From: Hyphomicrobiales bacterium
Lineage (GTDB): Bacteria; Pseudomonadota; Alphaproteobacteria; Rhizobiales; SZUA-8
Length of the DNA stretch: 13,718 bases
Reading direction: 5' to 3'
Assembly: GCA_003232175.1 (NCBI GenBank)
Contig: QILX01000342.1
Coordinates: forward strand, 1 to 13,718
Shown here: positions 1 through 5,795 of the stretch, one piece after another
Layout of the letters: every line of letters begins with the position of its first letter
Position numbering within the stretch: the stretch's first letter is position 1
The notes under the pieces: model-generated
What the model was told of the DNA's origin: nothing
Seen by the model: the letters and a program-made list of their open reading frames with translations, nothing else
Database searches by the model: none
Program-made: the position numbers and the translations under genes

Positions 1-477
1 CGAAACGCTCTCGATCTGATCTGCTCATATGATGTGGTTGTCGATGGTTCAGATAATTTTGCCACCCGCTATCTGGTCAGCGATGCAGCATATTTCGCCG
101 AAAGGCCGGTAGTATCGGCTGCTGTGGGCCGGTTTGACGGGCAAATCACCACACTTGCCCCTCACCTTGCGGCGCCAGGCGATGGGCGAAACCCGACCTA
201 TCGTTGCCTTTATCCCAATGCCCCACCTGATGGCACCGTGCCGGCTTGCGAGGAAGCTGGAATATTGGGAATTGTAACCGGAATTGTCGGCACGCTTCAG
301 GCCAATGAAGTCCTCAAACTGGTGCTAGGGATCGGTACGCCACTGATCGGCCGGCTGTTGATGGTTGATACTCTGGCCCCGGCTTTCGACACTATCAAAT
401 ACAGCTGGCACGCGCAAAACCCGCTAAATGGCGAAACGCCTACCTTGAGCCCCGAAGACATCGGCCAGATCACCTGA
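1..477 (+). CDS. moeB: MoeB/ThiF/HesA-family adenylyltransferase, C-terminal part (5' end outside window)
   Basis: The reading frame is open from base 1, so only the last 158 residues are visible; the N-terminal nucleotide-binding glycine motif lies outside. The visible part has the family core DGSDNFATRYLVSDA (fragment residues 15-29), the YRCLYP segment (67-72) and PACEEAGILG (81-90), whose Cys83 matches the Cys187 region of E. coli MoeB. MoeB adenylates the C-terminus of the small molybdopterin synthase subunit MoaD in the cytoplasm; the related ThiF acts on ThiS. The sequence alone does not fix which carrier is used here. The usual MoeB zinc site (a CxxC at YRC and another near the C-terminus) is not intact: the first position is Thr66, and the tail after residue 130 has no cysteine. 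The gene ends 5 bases from the stop of the convergent dehydrogenase gene. Family assignment is firm; the MoeB role is likely but not certain. Confidence 0.8.
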   Translation, partial: RNALDLICSYDVVVDGSDNFATRYLVSDAAYFAERPVVSAAVGRFDGQITTLAPHLAAPGDGRNPTYRCLYPNAPPDGTVPACEEAGILGIVTGIVGTLQANEVLKLVLGIGTPLIGRLLMVDTLAPAFDTIKYSWHAQNPLNGETPTLSPEDIGQIT

Positions 478-482
478 AATTG

Positions 483-1478
483 TCATCCACCCATGGCCGG
501 CAACACACGATCTGGCGGAGCGTGACCATCAGAGAACGCCTTGATATTGATGATGACTTTTTCGCCCATATCAATGCGGCCTTCTATGGTGGCTGACCCC
601 ATATGGGGGATCAACACCGTGTTCGAAGATTTCAAAAGGTATGGATTGACAGCGGGTTCGTGCTCAAAAACATCCAGGCCCGCGCCGGCCAGCTCCCCCG
701 CTTCGAGTAATTGGGCCAGAGCTGTCTCATCAATCACTTCGCCACGGGAGGTATTGACCAAAAAGGCGTCTGAACGCATCAGCGCCAGCCGCCGGGCGGA
801 CAAAAGGTGATAGGTCGCCGGTGTGTGGGGGCAATTGACCGAAACGATGTCCATGCGCGCCAGCATCTGGTCAAGACTCTCCCAATACGTCGCCTCGAGC
901 GGTTCCTCGATGGCGGCATTCAGCCGGTTGCGGTTGTGATAGTGGATCTGTAGCCCAAAAGCCCGGGCACGCCTGGCCACCGCTTGGCCGATGCGTCCCA
1001 TGCCGACAATACCAAGCCGCTTGCCGAATATCCGGTTGCCAAGCATCCAGGTCGGCGACCAGCCGGTCCAGCTCTTGGGGTTTTCCTTGAGCAGCCTCGC
1101 GCCCTCGGTCAACCGGCGCGGTACCGCAAGGATCAGAGCCATGGTCATGTCGGCGGTGTCTTCGGTCAGAACGCCGGGGGTATTGGTGACCGTGATACCG
1201 CGCTCCTTGGCCGCCCCGACATCGATATTATCGGTGCCGGTGCCAAAATTGGCGATGAGTTTAAGATCCGGCCCAAGGCCATTGATGACCGCGGCATCGA
1301 TCCGGTCGGTCACCGTGGGTACCAGAACCTCGGCATCTTTGGTGGCGATAGCAAGCTCGGGGCCCGAGATCGGATTGTCGTCGAGGTTGAGCTTGGTATC
1401 AAATAGCTCGCGCATTCGCGTTTCGACAATGTCAGGCAGCTTTCTGGTGACGACAACCCGTGGTTTTCTGGCCGGCAT
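483..1478 (-). CDS. D-2-hydroxyacid dehydrogenase (glyoxylate/hydroxypyruvate reductase type)
   Basis: This is a full-length 331-residue member of the D-isomer-specific 2-hydroxyacid dehydrogenase family, cytosolic enzymes that reduce 2-keto acids such as glyoxylate or hydroxypyruvate with NAD(P)H. The Rossmann motif GMGRIG is at residues 159-164. The catalytic triad fits Arg245 (VNTSRGEVID), Glu274 (DVFEHEP) and His292 (PHMGSAT). The substrate-loop motif NFGTGTDNID is at 78-87. The HNRNR stretch after the second Rossmann strand (181-185) has an arginine that could favour NADPH, but this is inference. The ATG start is preceded by GGAGA four bases upstream. The gene is convergent with the MoeB-like gene and divergent from the SH3-domain gene. 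The best functional guess is glyoxylate reductase or D-glycerate dehydrogenase; the exact substrate cannot be told from the sequence. Confidence 0.9.
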   Translation of the reverse strand: MPARKPRVVVTRKLPDIVETRMRELFDTKLNLDDNPISGPELAIATKDAEVLVPTVTDRIDAAVINGLGPDLKLIANFGTGTDNIDVGAAKERGITVTNTPGVLTEDTADMTMALILAVPRRLTEGARLLKENPKSWTGWSPTWMLGNRIFGKRLGIVGMGRIGQAVARRARAFGLQIHYHNRNRLNAAIEEPLEATYWESLDQMLARMDIVSVNCPHTPATYHLLSARRLALMRSDAFLVNTSRGEVIDETALAQLLEAGELAGAGLDVFEHEPAVNPYLLKSSNTVLIPHMGSATIEGRIDMGEKVIINIKAFSDGHAPPDRVLPAMGG

Positions 1479-1623
1479 AGGGTCTCCTTCGTAACTCAGC
1501 CTTTAGGCGTCCTTAACCTCAGGCGGGTAAAATTTCACATCGCCGCCCAATTTGGCAGAGACACCTCAATCATCAAATGGCGGCGGGCTGAAAAGGCCTG
1601 GTGGTGGGGATTGTAACCGATCC

Positions 1624-1639
1624 GGCGCAATTATGCGCC
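1624..1639. repeat. Perfect 6+6 inverted repeat with 4-base loop before the SH3-domain gene
   Basis: GGCGCA, the loop ATTA, then TGCGCC. It lies 26 bases before the chosen ATG at 1666 and overlaps the alternative ATG at 1633, which argues against that start. It could be an operator or a leader hairpin. No T-tract follows, so it is not a standard terminator on the + strand. Confidence 0.4.
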
Positions 1640-1665
1640 AAAGCCAGAAAAATAAGACGGGGAAT

Positions 1666-2253
1666 ATGAGTCGAGTATCGCGTTTTGTACTGGTTTGTGC
1701 GCTGTTTTTGGGTATCACAGCTGCAATCTACGTCACAACTGATTTTCAGCCCCACGGTGGAAGTTCTCGTGCGGCTACGCCAAATTCCTCACAATCGATG
1801 GCCTCCACGATTGGGGTATCGAAATATTCTGGTTTGCCGCTGCCCCGGTTTGTGTCGTTGAAAAAATCCAAAGTCAACGTCCGTCGCGGGCCCAGCCGAC
1901 AGCATCCGATTGCCTGGGCGTTCACCAAAAAAGGCGTTCCGGTGGAAGTGATCAGCGAATCGGACAATTGGCGCCTGGTCCGTGATGTCGAGGGCAGCGA
2001 GGGCTGGATTTATCAGGGGCTCCTCTCCGGCGAACGGTCGGTTGTTGTCGCCCCTTGGGAGGGCGAGGCGCTACTTGATATTCGCAAGAAACCAGGAGCA
2101 GACTCCAGCGTCGTGGCCAGGTTTGAAGCCGGCGTGATCGCCGAAGTCAGAAACTGCACCGGATCGTGGTGCCGGATCGAATCCGCAGGATATGAAGGCT
2201 GGATAGCTCAAAACAAAGTCTGGGGCGTTAAGGCGCACATTCACAAATACTGA
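1666..2253 (+). CDS. Exported or membrane-anchored protein with two SH3-like repeats
   Basis: The protein is 195 residues from the chosen ATG. The N-terminus MSRVSRFVLVCALFLGI has basic residues followed by a hydrophobic stretch, so it looks like a signal peptide or signal anchor. Then come a Ser/Gly-rich linker and two bacterial SH3-like repeats. The first is around LKKSKVNVRRGPS...WRLVRDVEGSEGWIY, the second around LLDIRKKPGADSS...WCRIESAGYEGWIA; both have the Val/Leu-x-Arg and Glu/Tyr-Gly-Trp-Ile signatures of the fold. Such proteins usually act in the periplasm, often on peptidoglycan or other envelope partners; no catalytic domain is present. Start choice: the frame is open further up (TTG 1552, ATG 1633), but ATG 1666 has a purine-rich GGGGA just upstream and places the hydrophobic segment at the N-terminus. 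The specific function is unknown. Confidence 0.8.
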   Translation: MSRVSRFVLVCALFLGITAAIYVTTDFQPHGGSSRAATPNSSQSMASTIGVSKYSGLPLPRFVSLKKSKVNVRRGPSRQHPIAWAFTKKGVPVEVISESDNWRLVRDVEGSEGWIYQGLLSGERSVVVAPWEGEALLDIRKKPGADSSVVARFEAGVIAEVRNCTGSWCRIESAGYEGWIAQNKVWGVKAHIHKY

Positions 2254-2300
2254 AGCCCGTGCCGGACCTTTAGATTTGCCCTTGTCAGGCTTGGGATCTC

Positions 2301-2732
2301 CTATTCGTCGACCAGACGGATCATGACATCAACACGCGCAACACGTTTGCCCTCCGGCAGATTAGGAATTCCGGTAACTTTGAGGCTGGGCGCGGGGATG
2401 TCGATCATCCTGCCTTCGGACTCGATGAAAAAATGCTGATGATCACCAGTGTTGGTATCGAAATAAGTTCGCGTACCGTCAACAGCCAGTTCGCGCAGCA
2501 ACCCAGCTTCGGTAAATTGATGCAAGGCGTTGTAAATTGTCGCGAGCGAAATTCTAACACCGGCGCGGTGGGCTTCCTCATAAAGGTTTTCCGCCGTCGT
2601 GTGCCGGTCACCCTGTCCAAAAAGCAATGCTGCAAGGGAAATTCGCTGCCGCGTCGGGCGCAGACCCGCACTTCGGAGCATATCAATAATGTCCGGCGTA
2701 GAAACGGTTCCGTCGGTTGATTGATGGTTCAT
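2301..2732 (-). CDS. irr: Irr, Fur-family iron/haem-responsive transcriptional regulator
   Basis: The protein has 143 residues, the normal length for Irr. A winged-helix DNA-binding domain (about 12-85) carries LRPTRQRISLAALLF (24-38), GDRHTTAENLYEEA (41-54) and SLATIYNALHQFTEAGLLRE (62-81). The dimerisation part has YFDTNTGDHQHFFIE (90-104) and ends VARVDVMIRLVDE. The tripeptide His98-Gln-His100 sits where Irr proteins carry the HxH haem/metal motif. The protein contains no cysteine, so it has neither the N-terminal haem regulatory motif of Bradyrhizobium Irr nor the zinc CxxC of classical Fur. In alphaproteobacteria Irr accumulates under iron limitation and controls haem synthesis and iron-use genes, with haem or its supply relieving this. 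It is divergent from fabA, an arrangement I recall from other alphaproteobacteria. Its ATG has a weak ribosome binding site. Confidence 0.9.
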   Translation of the reverse strand: MNHQSTDGTVSTPDIIDMLRSAGLRPTRQRISLAALLFGQGDRHTTAENLYEEAHRAGVRISLATIYNALHQFTEAGLLRELAVDGTRTYFDTNTGDHQHFFIESEGRMIDIPAPSLKVTGIPNLPEGKRVARVDVMIRLVDE

Positions 2733-2763
2733 TCGCTAACTCAGTTTTAAAGCAATACCAGCC

Positions 2764-2803
2764 TTTTTAGCCTCATCAGGCACTATTTGCAAGTTCTTCG
2801 CAA
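2764..2803 (-). promoter_or_regulatory. Putative irr promoter with palindrome over the -35 box
   Basis: Read on the - strand, TTGCAA (2792-2787) and TAAAAA (2769-2764) are exactly 17 bases apart, each matching the sigma-70 consensus at 4 of 6 positions. The -10 box ends 31 bases before the irr ATG. The -35 hexamer is one arm of an imperfect palindrome, TTGCnAnnnnnTnGCAA, at 2787-2803, which could be an operator for autoregulation or for another Fur-family regulator. This is a by-eye prediction. Confidence 0.35.
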
Positions 2804-2940
2804 CTGGGTACGAGCGACCATATTGGACAGTCAGGGTCCCCGCCCCGCTTCTTGACTTGACTGCCAAGAGCAAGGAAGAGGCTCGTGCGTCAAGTGGGCT
2901 TTCGGCATGTCAACCATTGTGTTAGGAACCGACAGGAATC

Positions 2941-2974
2941 GCGGCACCAAAGCCGCATTTTGCGGACTCCAGGA
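2941..2974 (+). promoter_or_regulatory. fabA leader with two mutually exclusive hairpins and the ribosome binding site
   Basis: GCGGC (2941-2945), loop ACCAAA, and GCCGC (2952-2956) form a perfect 5-bp stem followed by ATTTT. The 3' arm can instead pair as CCGC (2953-2956) with GCGG (2962-2965). Immediately downstream is the fabA Shine-Dalgarno AGGAG (2970-2974), itself inside the odd palindrome ACTCCAGGAGT. The layout resembles a small attenuator or translational switch, but this may be chance in GC-rich DNA. Confidence 0.3.
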
Positions 2975-2979
2975 GTGAC

Positions 2980-3489
2980 ATGGCCGACCGTCGCGACAGT
3001 TTTGATTATGAGGACCTTCTCAAATGCGCCCGGGGGGAGTTGTTTGGCCAGGGCAACGCCCAATTGCCCCTGCCACCTATGCTTATGTTCGACCGAATTT
3101 CGACGATAGCCGAAGATGGCGGCGAATATGGCCGCGGGCAGATTATCGCCGAACTTGATATCAAGCCGGACCTGTGGTTCTTCCCCTGCCATTTCAAGGA
3201 CGATCCAATCATGCCCGGCTGCCTGGGGCTTGACGCCATGTGGCAACTCCTGGGCTTTTTTCTTGGCTGGTTGCCGCGACCGGGCAAGGGGCGGGCCCTA
3301 AGCGTCGGTGAGGTAAAATTTAAAGGCATGGTTCTGCCGTCAGTCAGGAAAGTCGAATATATTATTGACCTGAAACGCGTGGTACAGCGAAAATTGACCC
3401 TCGGTATCGCGGACGGAAAATTAGTCGCCGACGGGGAGACTTTTTTTGTCGTAAAGGATCTCAGGGCGGCATTATTTCAGGCAGACTAA
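2980..3489 (+). CDS. fabA: FabA, bifunctional 3-hydroxydecanoyl-ACP dehydratase/isomerase
   Basis: The protein has 169 residues, the usual FabA length. It dehydrates 3-hydroxydecanoyl-ACP and isomerises trans-2- to cis-3-decenoyl-ACP, the branch point to unsaturated fatty acids in the cytosolic type II system. The active-site region FFPCHFKDDPIMPG (67-80) followed by CLGLDAMWQLLGFFLGW gives catalytic His71 and Asp85, the same spacing as E. coli His70/Asp84. The hot-dog core continues with GEVKFKGMVLPSVRKVEY and ends in FFVVKDLRAALFQ. The ATG is preceded by AGGAG at four bases. It is followed 73 bases later by fabB and then fabI, so the three probably form one transcript. The presence of both FabA and a FabB-type synthase supports the anaerobic unsaturated fatty acid pathway. 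Confidence 0.97.
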   Translation: MADRRDSFDYEDLLKCARGELFGQGNAQLPLPPMLMFDRISTIAEDGGEYGRGQIIAELDIKPDLWFFPCHFKDDPIMPGCLGLDAMWQLLGFFLGWLPRPGKGRALSVGEVKFKGMVLPSVRKVEYIIDLKRVVQRKLTLGIADGKLVADGETFFVVKDLRAALFQAD

Positions 3490-3495
3490 ATTCAT

Positions 3496-3536
3496 GCCCT
3501 TTCTAGTTTCCCATTTGATGACTAGATACTAAGGGC
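3496..3536 (+). promoter_or_regulatory. Nested stem-loop in the fabA-fabB gap
   Basis: The outer stem GCCCTT (3496-3501) pairs with AAGGGC (3531-3536). The inner stem CTAGT (3503-3507) pairs with ACTAG (3521-3525) around a 13-base loop. All 11 pairs are Watson-Crick. It starts 6 bases after the fabA stop and ends 15 bases before the fabB Shine-Dalgarno. No T-tract follows, so a processing, stabilising or translational element is more likely than a terminator. Confidence 0.4.
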
Positions 3537-3562
3537 TCAGCAACCAGCTCCGGGGATTGAAT

Positions 3563-4780
3563 ATGCGCCGCGTCGTGGTCACAGGGATCGGAATCGTCTC
3601 CTCCATCGGCAACAATGCCGCGGAGGTGCTGACCTCATTGCACGAGGCCAAATCGGGTATTGTACACGCGCCGGACTATGAAAGGCTTGGTTTCAGATGC
3701 CGCGTACATGGCGCGCCGTCCCTTGATCCGCGCGAGGTGATCGACCGGCGCAAGATGCGTTTCCTCGAGGACGGGTCTGGCTGGTCCTATATCGCCATGG
3801 AGCAGGCCATCGCCGATGCAGGGCTTGCCGATGATGAGGTTTCCCACCCCAAAACCGGCCTAATCGTCGGCACCGGCGGCCCGTCGACCCGCGCCATCGT
3901 CAAGGCTGCGGAAACCACATTGGGGAAAAGCGCCAAGCAGGTCGGACCCTTTGCCGTTCCCAAGGCCATGTGCTCGATGGCCTCGGCGACGCTTTCAACC
4001 TTTTACGGCATTCACGGGGTGAATTATTCAATATCCTCGGCTTGCGCCACGTCGAACAACTGCATTGGCAACGCCTATGAGCTGATCCAGTGGGGCAAGC
4101 AGGATGTGATGTTTGCCGGCGGTGGCGAAGAACTTGACTGGACCTTGTCGGTGCTGTTCGACGCCATGGGCGCCATGTCGTCCAAATATAATGACACCCC
4201 GGCCCGCGCCAGTCGGGCCTTCGACGCCAATCGCGATGGTTTTGTTATTGCAGGTGGTGCCGGTGTCCTGGTCCTTGAGGACCGCGGGCGAGCGATGGCG
4301 CGTGGCGCCAAGATCTACGCCGAGATTGTCGGTTACGGCTCAACATCCGATGGCTACGATATGGTTGCGCCTTCGGGTGAAGGGGCGGAGCGCTGCATGC
4401 GCCAGGCACTTGAGACGGTGGATTGCGATGTTGATTACATCAACCCCCACGCCACCTCCACGCCAATAGGCGATATCAAGGAAATCGAAGCCATTCGCAA
4501 TGTTTTTGGGTCCAAAATCCCGCCGATTTCAGCCACAAAGTCCTTAAGCGGCCACTCTTTGGGCGCCGCCAGCGCCCATGAGGCGATCTACTCGATATTG
4601 ATGATGCAGAACGACTTTATCTGCGAAAGTGCCCATATCGACGAAATTGACCCAGACATGGCCGACCTGCCGATTGTGCGGGAGCGCCAGGACAATGTGA
4701 AATTGGAATGTGTCATGTCGAACGCCTTTGGGTTTGGCGGCACCAACGCAACGGTGGTTTTCAAGCGGCACGATGGGTGA
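3563..4780 (+). CDS. fabB: FabB, beta-ketoacyl-ACP synthase I
   Basis: The protein has 405 residues from ATG 3563. KAS I elongates acyl-ACP with malonyl-ACP and is needed to extend cis-3-decenoyl-ACP made by FabA. The catalytic triad is Cys161 (SISSACATSNN), His296 (NPHATSTPIGD) and His331 (SLSGHSLGAA), with Lys326 in the TKSLSGH segment. The C-terminal glycine loop SNAFGFGGTNA (386-396) is complete. The start was chosen because GGGGA lies six bases before this ATG and MRRVVVTGIGIVSSIG aligns with the E. coli FabB N-terminus; an in-frame TTG six bases earlier is the alternative. The FabB rather than FabF assignment rests on the IVSSIGNN start, the length and the fabA linkage. It is in an operon-like arrangement with fabA upstream and fabI 119 bases downstream. 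Confidence 0.96.
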   Translation: MRRVVVTGIGIVSSIGNNAAEVLTSLHEAKSGIVHAPDYERLGFRCRVHGAPSLDPREVIDRRKMRFLEDGSGWSYIAMEQAIADAGLADDEVSHPKTGLIVGTGGPSTRAIVKAAETTLGKSAKQVGPFAVPKAMCSMASATLSTFYGIHGVNYSISSACATSNNCIGNAYELIQWGKQDVMFAGGGEELDWTLSVLFDAMGAMSSKYNDTPARASRAFDANRDGFVIAGGAGVLVLEDRGRAMARGAKIYAEIVGYGSTSDGYDMVAPSGEGAERCMRQALETVDCDVDYINPHATSTPIGDIKEIEAIRNVFGSKIPPISATKSLSGHSLGAASAHEAIYSILMMQNDFICESAHIDEIDPDMADLPIVRERQDNVKLECVMSNAFGFGGTNATVVFKRHDG

Positions 4781-4841
4781 CTGACAATTGACGAAATTGG
4801 CTTTGGGGTGATCGGGGCGGCAATATCTCAATATTGGTGAC

Positions 4842-4857
4842 GGCATCGGGGGATGCC
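4842..4857 (+). repeat. Hairpin GGCATC-gggg-GATGCC in the fabB-fabI spacer
   Basis: A perfect 6-bp inverted repeat with a four-G loop, 42 bases before the fabI ATG. No T-tract follows. The 119-bp spacer is long for two genes of one pathway and may hold a processing site or an internal promoter, but I could not define a promoter. Confidence 0.3.
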
Positions 4858-4899
4858 TTGAGTGGGGCGGTATGAGTTGCGGGAACAGCAGGTAGGGGA

Positions 4900-5706
4900 A
4901 TGACAATTTTAAAACAACCAGAGCCGTTGATGGCCGGCAAACGCGGCCTTATTCTCGGTGTTGCCAACGAGCGCTCGATAGCGTGGGGCATTGCCTCGCG
5001 CCTGGCTGAACACGGTGCCGAGCTGGCTTTCACATATCAGGTCGAGGCCCTGGGCAAACGGGTTATCCCGCTCGCCCAAAGCGTCGGGTCTGATCTGGTC
5101 TTCCCTTGCGATGTCGAAGACATAGAAACCGTCGATACGGTATTTAACGGGCTTGAGAAAGCATGGGGGTCAATCGATTTTGTCGTCCATGCGGTGGCGT
5201 TTTCGGACCGCCACCAGCTCAAGGGTCTTTATGCCGATACGACTCGCGATAATTTCATCCAGACCATGGTGATCTCGTGTTTTTCATTTACCGAGCTTGC
5301 CAAACGAGCCGCAGCGCTTATGCCTGAGGGGGGGGCATTGCTGACCCTAACCTATGGCGGCTCTAACCGTGTGATGCCGAATTATAACGTCATGGGGCTG
5401 GCCAAGGCGGCGCTTGAATCCAGCGTCCGCTATCTGGCTTCGGATTACGGCGAGCAGGCGATCCGCGTCAACGCCATTTCCGCCGGTCCGATGCGCACCC
5501 TGGCCGGGGCCGGCATTGCCGATGCCCGCGCCATGTTCAATTTCCAAAAGGCCCACGCCCCTTTGCGCCGAACCGTCACATTGGATGAAGTCGGCGGCGC
5601 GGCGCTCTACTTGCTGTCTGATTTGTCTACCGGGGTCACCGGCGAAATTCATTATGTGGACTCCGGCTACAACACAATTTCAACGCCGCGACCGGACCGC
5701 ATGTAG
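4900..5706 (+). CDS. fabI: FabI, NADH-dependent enoyl-ACP reductase
   Basis: The protein has 268 residues of the divergent SDR fold and performs the last reduction of each fatty acid elongation cycle. The cofactor motif LILGVANERSIAWGIA (17-32) is typical of FabI. The catalytic pair follows the Y-x6-K pattern: Tyr162 and Lys169 in NYNVMGLAK, with Tyr152 at the position of E. coli Tyr146. ISAGPMRTLAGAGI (193-206) is the conserved substrate loop, and HYVDSGYN lies near the end. Two residues differ from E. coli at inhibitor-related sites: Ala100 where E. coli has Gly93, and Ala209 where E. coli has Phe203, by manual alignment. The ATG start has an AGGTAGGGGA stretch directly upstream; ATG 4930 is in frame but would shorten the N-terminus. 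It is probably co-transcribed with fabA and fabB. Confidence 0.96.
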   Translation: MTILKQPEPLMAGKRGLILGVANERSIAWGIASRLAEHGAELAFTYQVEALGKRVIPLAQSVGSDLVFPCDVEDIETVDTVFNGLEKAWGSIDFVVHAVAFSDRHQLKGLYADTTRDNFIQTMVISCFSFTELAKRAAALMPEGGALLTLTYGGSNRVMPNYNVMGLAKAALESSVRYLASDYGEQAIRVNAISAGPMRTLAGAGIADARAMFNFQKAHAPLRRTVTLDEVGGAALYLLSDLSTGVTGEIHYVDSGYNTISTPRPDRM

Positions 5707-5795
5707 GTGCCGGTTCCCCGTCCACGAGCAGTGTTGCCGCGTGGTGCCGACGGCAGCGGGCAATAAGGTAACAGGTAAGACGATAGACAAATTCG

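Larger units (their letters stand above)
2733..2979. promoter_or_regulatory. Divergent irr/fabA intergenic region
   Basis: This is the longest non-coding stretch of the window (247 bp). It should hold promoters for irr (leftwards) and fabA (rightwards). On the irr side there is a plausible -35/-10 pair overlapped by a palindrome (2764-2803, listed separately). On the fabA side I see tandem CTTGA units at 2851-2860. ACTTGAC at 2855-2861 is complementary to GTCAAGT at 2889-2895, and a GC-rich hairpin lies at 2941-2956. No clear sigma-70 pair for fabA could be assigned by eye, and no close match to the published Irr (ICE) box was seen. Confidence 0.5.

Noticed and set aside
991..1494. Open frames opposite the hydroxyacid dehydrogenase
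   Set aside because: The - strand protein has all its catalytic motifs over this range; the opposite frames show none.
1552..1665. Longer N-terminus for the SH3-domain protein from TTG 1552 or ATG 1633
   Set aside because: The extra residues are Gly/Ser/Asn-rich, would precede the signal-like segment, lack a ribosome binding site, and overlap a perfect palindrome.
2254..2300. Possible terminator between the convergent SH3-domain and irr genes
   Set aside because: Only AAGCC/GGCTT arms with a loop of about 30 bases can be drawn and there is no T-tract; too weak to call.
5707..5795. Manganese riboswitch ahead of the TerC-family gene
   Set aside because: The gap is short and shows none of the conserved aptamer sequence I could recognise; only a weak TGCCG/CGGCA pairing is present.
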